NCBI GenBank assembly: GCA_950022295.1
Contig: OX465601.1
Span: forward strand, 116,951,501 to 117,015,500
Direction of reading: 5' to 3'
DNA: 64,000 bases
Source: Bromus sterilis
Taxonomy: Eukaryota; Streptophyta; Magnoliopsida; Poales; Poaceae
In this document: positions 11,701 through 22,440 of the stretch, one piece after another
Layout: each line of letters opens with the position of its first letter
Position numbering within the stretch: the first letter of the stretch is position 1
Notes under the pieces: model-generated
Databases searched by the model: none
Seen by the model: the letters and a program-made list of their open reading frames with translations, nothing else
Told to the model about the DNA's origin: nothing
Position numbers and translations under genes: made by a program

Positions 11701-13010
11701 CGGGAGGGGGCGCGGGGTGGCGCGTTCGAACCGGACGAGCACCGCGGTTCGAATGGTGGCGGCGGCGCGACTTGGGGTCGCCGGAATCGGCGTCGACGAC
11801 GAACGAGGCGGTGGACCGTGGGCGGGAGGTGACGTCGGCGACGTTCTACGGGACAAACTAGGCGCGCGCTACGGGGACCTTTTCCTGGGGGCGTGGCGAG
11901 CAAGGTGACGCGCATCGCGCGCCAAACGCGTGCCCCAGGCCACGGTGAAGAGTGCGCCAGCGGCGAGGTAGCCACGGCTCCAATGGCGGAACGAAATACG
12001 AGGCACGGAGAGCTACTGGGAGGGTTGGCGGTGGTAGAGGAGCTCACGAGGAGCACGTAGGGCTAGGCAGCGGGCGCGATGGAGCACCGGGGGCGGCGAA
12101 TCGGGCGTAGACGAGGCGACGACTGGCGGCGAGGAAAACGAAGGGGGCGGTGTCCACGGCGCGACTCAGCTCGATTCCTCCTGCGTGATGATGAGGACGA
12201 CGGCGAGGAGAGGCTAGGACATGGTGGCGGAGGGGGCAGTGGCCGTTGGCCGCGTGTGGCCACGACGGTGAACGGCGGCGGCTCGGGAGAATTTTCCCCG
12301 ACGATGGCGAGAGGAGGAGGAGGGGAATGGGGTGGGGGGCGTGTCCCAGGGGTGTCCTGGGGCTGCCTTATCGCGTCGGCGCCGGGAGGGAGCAGGTGGA
12401 GGCGGGGCCGGCCTGGCAGCGGCGTGGCCGCGCTCGGCCGCCGTACGGGGCAGGTGGGGGTGGTTGGAGGAAGAAGACAGCCGTGGGGGGGCGGGGGGTG
12501 GGCCTGGGCTAGGCGGGCCTCGCCCCAGGCGAGTTTTAATCATTTTCCTTTTGTTTTGTTTTTCTGTTTGTTCAATTTCTTTTCTGTAATTGATTTACTA
12601 ACCCTAGCATTTTTGTAAAATGTTATTGGTGTTTGTAAATTAGGGTCACATATTACTGAGGTGCCACAAAAGATTTTGAGTTTTTATAAAATCATTTGAT
12701 ATTTTATTTTATTGAAAATGGAGCAGAACCCACTGTTTTTGCTAATGTTTGAGTTGTTTGGATTTTGTAGTGGAAAAATAAATTACCATAACCACATGGG
12801 CATGACCCACTGATTATTTGTGATTTAATAAAAGTGGCTTTATAATTTTTGGGCAAGTTTTATTTGCAACATTATTTTTAATATCAACAAAAGGCATTTT
12901 GGATTTGATTTTTGGATTTGATTTGATTCAAATTTGATCATGGCATGATTAAGCAACAGTAATTGTCATTAGGAAAAGGATTACTGGTACAGACAACTGA
13001 GGGTGTTACA
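8734..13010 (-). repeat. 5' LTR (4277 bp) of the gypsy element
   Basis: On the minus strand it begins TGTAACACC (13010) and ends GGCGTCACA (8734), directly before the primer-binding site. Homologous over its length to the solo LTR 689-5036 in inverted orientation. It includes a GC-rich island at about 11600-12540 and a cluster of TCCGG/CCGGA motifs at about 10920-11130. The long frames here (for example 11573-11908 and 12079-12618) have skewed composition and no domain similarity I can recognise. Confidence 0.92.
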
Positions 13011-14129
13011 GGTATCTTGACCAACCTCCACATGAGCGACGCCGAATTTCCTTCGAGGAGGTGCTGAAGAAATCAGAACCTGAGAAGGCGACGGAGGTTT
13101 CCATCTAGGCTGTCGTCGACCACGTGGCGATGCTTCTTGAGCTATACCGACGAAACTTGTACGACGACGAAGAACCCGCGGCTAGCTCCTACTCCATTGA
13201 CTACGAGGACTCCAATGTTTGAACTTCTTAGGTCTCTCAAGGCCCTTGTAATGATTTTATCCTGTAATCTGTCGGGCACGGGGTGCCAAAACTTAAATGT
13301 GTATAATTCAACTAGTATTTTGCTTTGTGAAGTTTGTTTTGATTATTATTTTTTGCAAGTCTTCTCTTTCCTTGTGCGTTTGAGTGCCCCACATTGTCAG
13401 GGAATCAGCCCCAAGCACGAGAACACCAAGCGAAGGTATGTTGGAGCGAGTCCAAAACATAACCATCGGGTGCTTTGCTTACCGGGGTGGTAAAGCATGG
13501 CGACAAAGGTTCACGGGAGAACGCTTTCAGGGATCCCCCTTTCTACGAATATGCCACGCACAAAGAGCAGGGGACTTAGGACACAAGAAAGAGATGAACC
13601 GGGTTACAAGTGAGATGGACTTAGATCTTGGTGGTAACATTGCCTTGAGTTTTCACCTGAGAAGTGGGTGCTTGTCGACATCCATCCACTTGTCGATGAG
13701 GGCGTAGTGGCCTTACTGCCTCCTACACTTGCCACATTATTTGATCATCATTGTTGAAACAAAGGACGACGAGAAAATATCCCTAAAAGGGGAAGAACTC
13801 GATATACCCGCACTCGCCTATCTAATCTGGCTAAGACACGAGGAGAATGTGCACCAAGCAACTTGGGAGGAGGGGGTCTGTGTAGGAGCAAGACTGAGAA
13901 CCAGCACCCCCACCAAGTGTTGGATTCAGTCATGTTGGGACTGACCCAAGCATTGGTACCGTACAGTAGCTGTCGCTCGTGTGTGAGGAAGATTAGAGTT
14001 GACAAGTGCGGGCCGATAAGAGCAGGTTTACTTTCCAAGACAACTAAAAGATAGAGCAACAAGAATGCAAATTAGGCAAGTACTACACTGCTTTAATTCT
14101 TAATGGGGGAGGCCTTGATACACGCTTTA
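13011..14129 (-). other. Probable 3' region of the old gypsy element
   Basis: Noncoding sequence downstream of the decayed integrase on the minus strand, cut at 13010 by the younger gypsy LTR. I see no intact frame; the 13137-13493 and 13384-13707 frames show no domain. It may include the 3' untranslated region and part of an LTR, but no LTR terminus was identified. Confidence 0.4.
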
Positions 14130-14589
14130 CAAAAGCAGTGCTCAAGAATAGAACTTCAAAGATATTGGATATTCAGATATTCCACGCGTTGCGCACGAGA
14201 ACACCATCTTCCGTTTTGAGCTACACTGCTGCATGCATGCCGGGAAATGTACAGGACCCTGTACTGGCCTCCCCACACCGGAGAGATCTTGTTGAGGCCT
14301 TCTCGGGACAAGATTCAACGAAGGACAAGATCAGCTACTTCGAGCGTACGGTAGATGATGTGGTGGTCGTGGTATTAGCACAATCCTTGTTGATATCACG
14401 CTTCGCGGACGACAACCTAGCACCTGCCTTCTTCAAGAATCATTAGGGCATAAACCCTCACCTGAGCTTAATGAGTTGCGTTGGAGGTCAGGACCCGAGG
14501 ACTTGTGTGAGAGCTCAGTAGGGAGGACCGCTTCTACCCTGTAGACGAGGAAGAAAGGGATTTTGACGATGGGTTTTGTCGATGAGTAC
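14130..14589 (-). pseudogene. Old gypsy integrase, C-terminal part (decayed)
   Basis: On the minus strand, left of the Cassandra insertion, translation gives PFFLVYRVEAVLP, which matches the gypsy integrase block TPFFLVYGAEAVLP. Lower down, LEVADLVLR and SREGLNKISPVWGGQYRV resemble the gypsy integrase C-terminal domain. Stops and frameshifts interrupt it. It continues the fragment at 15287-15511 across the Cassandra element. Confidence 0.75.
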
Positions 14590-14664
14590 GGATCTGTAAC
14601 GCCCCAGCCACAACCACCGATTCCCTGTGTACGCCTGGCGGGATCTAGACTATCCCCAGAGACC

Positions 14665-14780
14665 ATCACTAGTCTTTCCTGCGCACTTTGTCCTCACTCG
14701 TGCACACCCGGGAACTACTTCCCAGTCGGTCACTCATCCTCAAATCGCTCCAAGCCAAGCACGCTTAACTTTGGAGTTCT
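14665..14780 (-). other. 5S rRNA-like domain in the Cassandra 3' LTR
   Basis: The minus strand reads AGTTAAGCGTGCTTGG (14755-14770), identical to the box A region of plant 5S rRNA, then GGATGAGTGA (14731-14740), close to the intermediate element GGATGGGTGA, then TGGGAAGTAG (14715-14724), close to box C. It is a derived internal Pol III promoter and not a functional ribosomal RNA gene, since the 5' third of 5S is not matched. Confidence 0.85.
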
Positions 14781-15000
14781 TTGGTGATGAGCTTTCGGAA
14801 AAAAGGTGTACCTTGTTAATATGAGTAGCCTATCATTCCTATTAAGCCAGGATGCCACATACACCCCCACTCAAAGGAACCGATGTCCTCATCGGCCTAC
14901 AAGAACGTTCCCTCTTGGCACACGTCTGTGTGTTCGGTACCGACACATGTCCCACATGTTCACGCACTGACCCACACACGCCCGTGTAACCATGAAGGTC

Positions 15001-15013
15001 GGCTCTGATACCA
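15001..15013 (-). promoter_or_regulatory. Cassandra primer-binding site
   Basis: TGGTATCAGAGCC on the minus strand, two bases from the end of the 5' LTR, complementary to initiator tRNA-Met. It sets the element orientation as minus. Confidence 0.92.
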
Positions 15014-15084
15014 TTTGTAATGCCTCGGCCACAGCCACCGGTTCCCGGCATATGCCTGGCGGTATCTAGACTATCCCCACTGAC

Positions 15085-15205
15085 CAACACTAGTCTTTCC
15101 TGCGCACTTTGCCCTCACTCGTACGCACCTGGGAACTACTTCCTAGTTGGTCACCCATCCTCAAATCGCTTCAAGCCAAGCACGTTTAACTTTGGAGTTC
15201 TTTGG
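15085..15205 (-). other. 5S rRNA-like domain in the Cassandra 5' LTR
   Basis: Second copy of the 5S-derived core, with AGTTAAACGTGCTTGG (one C-to-T change in box A) and GGATGGGTGA, which here matches the 5S intermediate element exactly. Together with the other LTR it shows that the internal Pol III control region is conserved while the rest varies. Confidence 0.85.
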
Positions 15206-15286
15206 TGACGAGCTTCTGGAAAAGAAGGTGCACCTTGTTGATATGAGTAGCCTATCATTCCTATTAATCCAGGATGTCACAGGATC

Positions 15287-15511
15287 GACCATGGCACATG
15301 GAAATTCTTAGATCTAGCACTTGCCGCTCTTCTTCAACCCGTCGAAGGTTCTGTTCTTGAGTCCCTTAAGCACCTCGACATTTGCGTGTTCGGCTTGACC
15401 ATTGCTGCATGGATGAGCAAAAAAAGAGAAGTAGATGTTGGTGCTGAGGTCGTCGCAGTACGATCGTAATGTGCCGCTTGTGAACTAGGAACCTTTATCG
15501 GTGATAATGTT
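15287..15511 (-). pseudogene. Old gypsy integrase, catalytic core part (decayed)
   Basis: The minus strand gives IITDKGS then FTSG, matching the TDNGSQFTSG block with the second catalytic aspartate. SNGQAEHANVEVLKGLKNRT follows, matching the SNGQxERAN helix that carries the catalytic glutamate region. Stops interrupt it. It was separated from the upstream core (19167-19281) by a BARE/Angela-type LTR and from the C-terminal part by Cassandra. Confidence 0.85.
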
Positions 15512-16040
15512 GTTACTGTTAGGAAACGCAGTAGAAAAAAAATCGGCCTACGTAGCAATCACCCAAGATCATCTATGAAGATTGCATACAAGGTTTTAGG
15601 TCATGGCTCACCAACCAATGTAGCGGAAGTAGAGTTGGTGAAGACCGTTGGTGCAGATCCCCGCAGCTAGGAATTCCAATGACCTCCCAACCGCGAGGAT
15701 ATCGATCCCGCGTACCGTCCCACGATCCGTCCCGCGAACCGTCCCGCGATCCGACCCGCGATCAAGTCCCACGAACAAGTCCCTCGAACTAGATCTCCGA
15801 GGAAGAAGAAGGACCTCGAAGAAGAATCAAAGGTATGATCCCTCTACACATCCCGATGTAGTAATCCAGCAGCGCTCCGCCGTCCAGAGAAGAACGCCAC
15901 CGAGAGAAACTAGAGGGAGAAGAGCCTAGCGGCGTCCGGACTAGAACGATCTAGCCCGAAGAGAATTAGAGGCGCGTGGGATTTAGCTGGGGCAGCCTTG
16001 GGGATTTTCTGGTGTGACTTTGGGGCTACCCCTGCCCCCG

Positions 16041-16050
16041 AATATATAGG
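16041..16050 (-). promoter_or_regulatory. TATA box of the BARE/Angela-type LTR
   Basis: CCTATATATT on the minus strand, in sense with the LTR and about 530 bp from its 3' end, in GC-rich surroundings. Likely Pol II promoter of the LTR. Confidence 0.6.
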
Positions 16051-16189
16051 TGGAAGCCTGGGGTCGCAGCTTGGGCGAGGGTTCTCCCCAAAGTCGGTTT
16101 TGTCCACCAGGAGGAGTCCAACACGGATTCCAGTACGAAACGTCGCGGACTACGACGTCTAGGGGCAAAACTCCAGGGACCCTGGCGTC

Positions 16190-17792
16190 TGATATGCGAG
16201 ATGATGATAGTGATCTCGCCCTTCGTTGGTGAGCCCCAAGCGGAAGGCGTGATGTAGCACATCAGCAGATTTTCCTCGGTGAAGATACCAAGGTTTGTCT
16301 CCAGTAGGACTCCGGAGATGATAAGTAGGTGTCAGCGGTGCAACTGACGCGGACCTGCACACAGACACGATAACTTTGTTCCCAACGAAGTTCAGAGAGG
16401 TTGTCAATCTCTCCGGTCTTGTTGTTCACAAAGGGTAAAACGCAAGGGATAATGATAGCAATTGAAAGTAAAGCAGAAAAGTAAATGAGCGTGTAAACAG
16501 TGATGAGGATATGGACCGGGATACGTGATGTTCACTAGTGATGTCTCTCCCAAAAGACGATAAAATTGCTATGCGAGGTAAACAAATTACAGAAAGACAA
16601 TTGACAGGATTATGAACGCACCGCAATGCTAACTATGCTACAAAAGAAAGGACGAGGTTCAAAAGCACGGGCAGTACGCCAAAGTAAGTAAACCGAAATC
16701 CAACTGCATCTACTACTAATCATCCACCTTGAGATATCTATCCAGAACATCTCGCTGGTATTAAGTTGCGAGCCCCACCCAAAGTGTAAACCCAAAGCAA
16801 CGGACAACTGCATTAAAAGAACTTTGCGTAAATTAAACAATCCTTGTAACCGCGGTTACAAGCACCGTTGTTTTCCCCCTTGTGGCAACAGCACATCCCC
16901 TAGACTCATGTTTCTGCCATTCAAGCGTGTCATCGGGGGGCATGAACCCACAATCGAGCACAACGTTCCCTCTTGGAGTCACTACCTACTACTTGGCCAA
17001 AGCAATAAACAGCAACGGAGAACATGCAAGAATTACTTAGGAACAAAAATATAAGAGATAAGAACCAAATATATTACTCAATCACAATCTGAACATAATC
17101 TCATAATCCATCAGATCCTATCAAACTCAACATAGCAAAAGCAGAAATATTACAAAAGTGCCTCGATCATGTAGGGGAGCTCACGAGGTCTAAACCATGA
17201 AGATCAAAGAGGGGAGGAGAACATCACATAGCTACTGATCACGGACCCATGGTCCAAGGAAAAGTACTCACGAGACATCCGGGGAGCATCCATGGTGGAG
17301 AGGAGACTCCCGGAGGTCAATCCTCCCTCCGGCAGGGTGCCGGGAAGAGGTCTTCTGGTGCTCCCGATCTCAGAAGCGCGGCGGCGGCGAAACAGAGGAG
17401 AGTTTGTGAATTAGGGTTCTCTTTTCGGAGTTTCCCTGTGACGGAGAATAAATAGGCGAAGGGGGGCAGCCAGAGGTGGGCCAGGGGTGGGGCCGCGCCG
17501 GGTGGCCGCCTGGGCCCCCTGGCTCCCCTCTGGCCCCTCCCGGGCTCTCCTGGAAGCTTCATGTACGCTGATTTTTCCTGTATTTTTCCCGGATTTTTTC
17601 TGGCACTTTTTATATGGGGGAAAACTGAAATAGAAAAACAGCAGAAAACAGGAACTGGCACTGGGGTGCACTGAGTTAATAGGTTAGTCCAAATATGATC
17701 AAAAGTGTATGAAAGTGTATCTAGATCATAGCAATATCACACAAAACATGCATGGAACGAGCAGAAATTATAGATACGTTTTGGACGTATCA
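16190..17792 (-). mobile_element. Solo LTR (1603 bp) nested in the BARE/Angela-type LTR
   Basis: Termini are TGATATGCGAG at the left and GGACGTATCA at the right, so the minus strand starts TGATACGTCCAAAA. Perfect target duplications GCGTC flank it (16185-16189 and 17793-17797). The start matches that of the solo LTR at 27418-28930, indicating a related family of unassigned LTR elements with TGATACGTC ends. A TATA-like CCTATTTATT is on the minus strand near 17448-17457, followed by a GC-rich leader. No coding domain. Confidence 0.9.
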
Positions 17793-19166
17793 GCGTCTGG
17801 GCTTGCCCCCCAAGGAAAGTCCTTTTTCCGCCGACCTACGACCTTGTGGACCTTCCTACTTGGCCTAGCTTCGGTTTCCGCGTCTTGGAGAGTTCCATAA
17901 CCCTCCGGATACTTCCATAAGCTTCCGAGAACCTCCCGAAACATTTCTAGAAGTGCCGGAACAATTTCCCGATGTTTCGTAACCTTTCCACAACTATTAC
18001 CGAATTTTGCAACACCTTCCGAGACTATCACGGATGTCTTGTTACCACTTCAAGACTTTTCTAGAATTTTTAGGAATCATTCGAGAATGTTCTCGAATAC
18101 TCTAAAACCATTCGGCACCACCTAGAACACTTCTAGTGCTACCCAGAACACTTCTGGTTCCACCGGAAACAATTTCGGTACCCTTTCTCTTTTCATCTCC
18201 TAGTTCTCTAACAAATTACTACTCGTTAAGTGTGTGACCCAATAGATTCGGTATAATGCGGCATGACTCAGAACATCTTCTGGACATAGGTCAACAGCCT
18301 TTTGTCAATAGCCAATAATCAACAGCGGAGCCATGGACACCCATGTTGACTCCCGCACATACACGAATAAACTTCGAGTGAACCTTTATGTTTAGTCATG
18401 TACCATTCCCTTTGCTTCGGATATATGACAAAGTCAGAGGAGAGAAGTTTGGCACCCATGTGTAACAACTTCTTGAACACAAGTCACTCGTTATCCTCTT
18501 TGCTCGTTTGTCCCTTTTTCTCGTTATCGTATTCCGGTATCCTCGTGACTAAATCACAATGCGTCTGGCCAGACTATAATGGATACCGTCATACCGAGTG
18601 GGCCCGAAGTGAATATCTTCTTCATCGTGAAGGAGCAAATCCCAGTCTTGAACTATCGCAATTACTAGACACACTCTCTGATGTACCCCAGAACTTATTT
18701 TACTACTTCCCAGTAACGAGAGGATTCATCTAAGAATCAAAGTACATCTTCCTGCGTGAAGCAAATCGATACTCTCATGGTCTAAGGAATTACGTATATG
18801 ATAACATTTCATGATATGACTTATAACGTTGTTACGATGTGATCTCTAAGTATATCATTCAATACTGGGGTCGGTTCAACATCATTGTTCTGCTAACAAT
18901 ATGTTCTCATTGCTACTGACATCCTTGTTACAAGAACAATATCCATGATTAAGAAAACGTAATCATCGGTTAGCATATGAGCTGGTCTTAGAGGCTAAAG
19001 CAGGAACTCTTGGTGTTTACATTTCCACACATGCAAATGAGTTTTCTTCTGAATCTCACAGTCAGATTCATTGCAATTATAACACAGAAATATAAACATT
19101 AATTACGAACGTGGAAATATATATATAATAACATTTTATTATTGCCTCTAGGGCATATTTCCAAGA

Positions 19167-19281
19167 GTTACGCACCCTAAAATGGCACACCAGCTCCCTA
19201 ATGAGAACTGGGATGGTGCTCACTTGCTCGAGCTTCGTCCACTCGGTGAACTCGTCGAAGGAGACGTAGAGGTATTGATAG
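19167..19281 (-). pseudogene. Old gypsy integrase, start of catalytic core
   Basis: The minus-strand translation YLYVSFDEFTEWTKLEQV matches the gypsy integrase YLYVAIDKFTKW block with the first catalytic aspartate, followed by a CHFRVRN segment matching CRFGVPN. It is bounded by the hAT-like element on one side and the BARE/Angela-type LTR on the other, and continues across both. Confidence 0.85.
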
Positions 19282-19289
19282 TCAGGGTG

Positions 19290-19440
19290 TGCAAAACCGA
19301 ACCGAAAACCAAAAACCGAACCGAAATTTCGGTTTTCATTTTTCGGTTTCAATTTCAGTTTCCAATATTATAAACCATTAGCACTTCGGTTTTTTCGGTT
19401 AGAAACCGAACGGTTTTTGGTTAAACCGACACAACCGAAA
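19290..19440 (+). repeat. Left subterminal CCGAAC/GGTTTCGG motif array
   Basis: More than ten copies of AACCGAA, ACCGAAA or their complements lie within 150 bp. Direct and inverted copies coexist, so this end can fold on itself. Confidence 0.8.
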
Positions 19441-19503
19441 ATATGAACTATGCGTTAAAAATTTACGATAATAGTTGAACATTCAGCCACCAACCACCCC
19501 TCC

Positions 19504-19513
19504 TTTTATAGCC
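19504..19513 (-). promoter_or_regulatory. TATA-like box in the hAT-like element
   Basis: GCTATAAAAGG on the minus strand, a good TATA match, pointing toward the left terminus. No frame follows it within the element, so it may be a relic or a chance match. Confidence 0.3.
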
Positions 19514-19696
19514 TTCTGCGCCAGCGCCCAGGAGATCGATACGCGAGGTGGTACTAAACGTGGTGCAGCTTGAACCAACGACCTGTGCATCTGGCGCACA
19601 TGTGGGCCTCTACTTGTCCAGCCCATAGACTTGAGCGATTCTTTTGGCCCAGTCGAGCGATCTCCTTCGTCCCAGTGCAATCTGATCGCTTGCGTT

Positions 19697-20229
19697 GTGA
19701 CCACTAACCAGTGAGCGTTCTTCGGTGCACGGTCGCCGGTTAATTTTTCCAAGATTAAAGTAGGTATTGGCTTCTCGTCTCAGAGACATACTTGTGCAGC
19801 AGTAGCGGTCTGTCGAGATCATCAAGGAATCTTTTTGGGATCCAGTGCTCTTGTTACCAAAGGAATCAACGATGAAACGACAACAAAAACATTAGCTTGC
19901 AGGTAAGCTTTGCCTTTGGCAGCTGATTTGGGCTTGAGATCTTTCAACATTGCTTGTGATTCAACCTCAGTCATCAGAGATATCAATAAGTGTGGCGGTG
20001 GCCAGAATGGGTTGATCGTGATAGAAATAAACCTTCGTTCTTCTAGTTTTCAAGATTGTAATTTTATTTCAGAACCTAGAAACTCTAATTTAGATGCTCG
20101 TAGACTCGCCAACCATGCTAGTGGACTTGATCAGGGTCATCATCTGTGGCTTAGCACTCCTCATGACCAAGTTGTATCCAATGTGCTTCCAACTATGGTC
20201 AATAAAAATGGTCCTGCCCCTAAAAAAAA
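19697..20229 (+). mobile_element. 5'-truncated LINE-type retroposon with RNase H domain
   Basis: The segment ends in an A run (20222-20229) and is flanked by the same 16 bases, TCTGATCGCTTGCGTT, at 19681-19696 and 20230-20245, the mark of target-primed reverse transcription. From 19904 to about 20175 the plus strand encodes LAADLGLRSFNIACDSTSVI and a following RNSNLDARRLAN segment, typical of the plant RNase H (RVT_3) domain seen at LINE ORF2 C-termini. The CAATAAAA near 20199 may be its polyadenylation signal. 5' truncation is usual for LINE copies. Confidence 0.7.
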
Positions 20230-20316
20230 TCTGATCGCTTGCGTTTTCTCAAAAAAAAAAAAATCTGATCGCTTGTGTAGAGTCGTGGACTCAAAGAAAA
20301 TCTGATCGCCTTGCGT
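20222..20316 (+). repeat. Ladder of A-runs, each followed by TCTGATCGCTTGCGT
   Basis: The 15-base word occurs at 19681, 20230, 20264 (one change) and 20301 (one inserted base). The last three follow A-rich runs of 8, 13 and 4 bases. The pattern is consistent with repeated short retroposition or slippage events at one target. Confidence 0.75.
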
Positions 20317-22200
20317 CAAAAGAAAAAAGGCAGCCGGCTAGCTCGTTGACGTAACCAGAAACCTGCCAAATCTCTCTGATTTGCTGCCATTTAATTCCTA
20401 GGACGATAGCAGCAAATCATGTGTGTCATTTAATTAAGGGAAATGCTACTTTGCACCGTGCGCACGGACGCGGTGCCGTGCGGCGGCTGAGCATCTCTTC
20501 GTGTGCGGTGCGACAACCTGAGATTTCGATTCCGTCAAATGCGTCAGATTTATTTGGGGCCAGTACCATTTTTTCCTGCTACGAAATGCAAAGCAGTCAA
20601 GGGAATGCTAATGTGCTACAAGGCTGCTGGAGAGAACCACTAGGACCTATTACTAGCTATGGTTTGCTACACGAACCCGCTACGAGATATGTTAGACTAT
20701 CATGCCAACTTCTGTAACGCTGCTTTTGTCCTTTTTAATCTTGCTAGTAAAGTACAAAATTCCGCTGCTGTAATTATTGCTAAGAGAAACTCTACGCATC
20801 TCATTTTGTATAATCTTTTAAAAAATAAATCATGTAGCAACTTTGTCTCATTAACTGCTGCAAGTGAGACCAAAGTGCTTTTTAGGTAAAAGATATTGTT
20901 TTTCCTGTGCGATCACCCATAGATGCACAAAAAATACATGAACAAGCTTTATGAAAATAAAATGAGAACTTGGTAAAAGTTATCCTAGCAACCAACTAGA
21001 CAAGCACATCAAAACACCGAGAACGGACGTCCTGACCATGCCGGTATCTGATATGCGCTATCTAGCCGATGCTAACTTTATGGGGATCCGTGCACGTATT
21101 GTGTAGGAAATTGCTGGGCAACGCGGATACAGACAAATACACTGACACAAAACACGTGTGGGGACCGCGCACTACAGTTTCTATGGGCCACGGGCCATGC
21201 ATAATTATGAGGGCGTGTTTCACCGCGCTCGTCCTTGTTTTTACCCCGTGCGGCAGGTGGGGTCGTGGCGACGAGGTTGATTAGGTCTGTTGCACAAGCA
21301 GGCGTGTATCGTTTGCTTTTATTTCGCTAAAAGGTCTCTGGCCAGCTCTCCCGCTTTCTGCAAATGATCTTGCATGTAGTTTGTATCGTATCGATAGGTG
21401 TACTTTTACCGCTTATTGCGTACTCATTACCGCGTTCAAGTTGGCTTTCTTGAGCTTGTCGGGCAAGCATACTGTGTGTTTGCGTCAGCATAAAAAAACC
21501 TGTCACATTACAACTTGCAAGCAACCACGGTTAGAACGGTGTGGTTCTGCCAGTAGTCTCCATGCGTTTGTGACCATTTAACTAAACCTCTGTGCCATTG
21601 CAAGCAACCACGATTACGACTACGTGGTTCTGCCAACAGCTGGACCTATCAAGATTGACGCAACACCGACACATTGTTTTTTTTTTCTTCGTAAAATCGA
21701 TTTGCATGTGGTGGCGTGGATATGCATGGCGCGTGACGGTGCATTCATTCGGCCTCTCTCCCCGCGTCTGACCACCAGTACACTGTTTAGTCCACCTGAC
21801 GCCATGCAAACAAAGAGAGTACAGGACGTGTGGGGTGTACCGAAACAGTGTCGTTTGTGTCGGTCTTACCAGGCGAATCATTTCACATTGTACGTACTCT
21901 GCAGGACCCGCTTGGATCCATCAGTACACTGCTCGAACCCTTCGTCCGCGGCTCTCTTTGGTACACGAAAGTCTTCGATGGGGACAGCCTGTGGCCCATG
22001 TCTCTCTGACACACAGCGTCAATACGCATTTCAGAAATGTTTGTACTTTGTTTGTAAAGGGTGCTCACAGTATGAATACTCCGGTTTGGTCCTCTGTGCC
22101 ACGGATCGCGAGGGCATGCTATCGGTTGATATGCATGTTCAGGTACCGCCCTGTCCAGCGGGCGGTTTCTCATCAAAACACCCCTAAAACTACTTGTTAC
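20317..22200. other. Interior of the hAT-like element, no gene recognised
   Basis: About 1.9 kb with several open frames on both strands but no recognisable domain. It contains two direct copies of a ~40-bp stretch, GCAAGCAACCACGRTTA followed by GTGGTTCTGCCA, at 21519-21555 and 21600-21640, and a GC-rich stretch near 20450-20520. The sequence may be captured genomic DNA. Confidence 0.5.
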
Positions 22201-22440
22201 GATTACTACGTACAAGCGCGACAACTAGGTTTTACAATATCGAAAAAGCTTTATAAAATAATTGTTAAGTAGAAAGAATTAAATTTGCAAGTATAACAAA
22301 ACATCATGGAAACTAGGTTTGATAATATCTCACAATATTTATGAAATAACAACTAGGTTTCTTTTTAATTTTAAAAACTACAAGGCAAAAGCCTCATAGT
22401 GCTTTATTTAATATTTAAAACATATAGAGGTTACAAGGGG

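Larger units (their letters stand above)
1..13010 (-). mobile_element. Ty3/gypsy retrotransposon with 4.3 kb LTRs, truncated by the window edge
   Basis: Reading the minus strand from 13010, the order is 5' LTR, tRNA-Met primer site, leader, gag with zinc knuckle, aspartic protease, reverse transcriptase, RNase H and integrase. RT-RNase H before integrase defines Ty3/gypsy. The integrase runs off the left edge, so the 3' LTR and the left target duplication are outside the window; the right flank begins GGTAT (13011-13015). Gag and pol share one frame broken by two UAG codons, one frameshift and an inserted solo LTR, so this copy cannot move by itself. Family name not assigned; the very long LTR is its most diagnostic trait. 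Confidence 0.9.
14595..15281 (-). mobile_element. Cassandra: Complete Cassandra TRIM element (5S rRNA-derived LTRs)
   Basis: Two direct repeats of 265 bp (14595-14859) and 266 bp (15016-15281), each TGT...ACA, flank a 156-bp internal segment. Target duplications GGATC are perfect (14590-14594 and 15282-15286). On the minus strand the 5' LTR is followed by a tRNA-Met primer site (15001-15013), and the 3' LTR is preceded by a purine-rich GAGTGGGGGTGTA. Each LTR holds a 5S rRNA-like stretch. Size, lack of coding capacity and the 5S core are the hallmarks of Cassandra, a non-autonomous terminal-repeat retrotransposon in miniature of plants. Mobilisation must come from proteins of other elements. 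Confidence 0.95.
15517..19166 (-). mobile_element. BARE/Angela/WIS-type copia solo LTR, itself interrupted
   Basis: The minus strand starts TCTTGGAAATATGCCCTAG, matching the Triticeae BARE/Angela/WIS LTR start TGTTGGAAATATGCCCTAG with one changed base, and ends GCGTTTCCTAACA. Target duplications GTTAC (15512-15516 and 19167-19171) are perfect. The LTR is split by a second solo LTR at 16190-17792. Without that it is about 2.04 kb. A TATA box CCTATATATT lies at 16041-16050 on the minus strand. Near 15690-15760 there is a run of GTCCCGCGA-like short repeats. No internal domain remains. Confidence 0.88.

Noticed and set aside
11500..12618. Open frames up to 179 codons, alanine/arginine/glycine rich
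   Set aside because: Same GC-rich island in the other LTR copy; frames are not conserved between the two LTRs.
14665..15205. Two 5S rRNA genes
   Set aside because: Only the internal control region and 3' part match 5S; position within TRIM LTRs with a primer site and target duplications identifies Cassandra.
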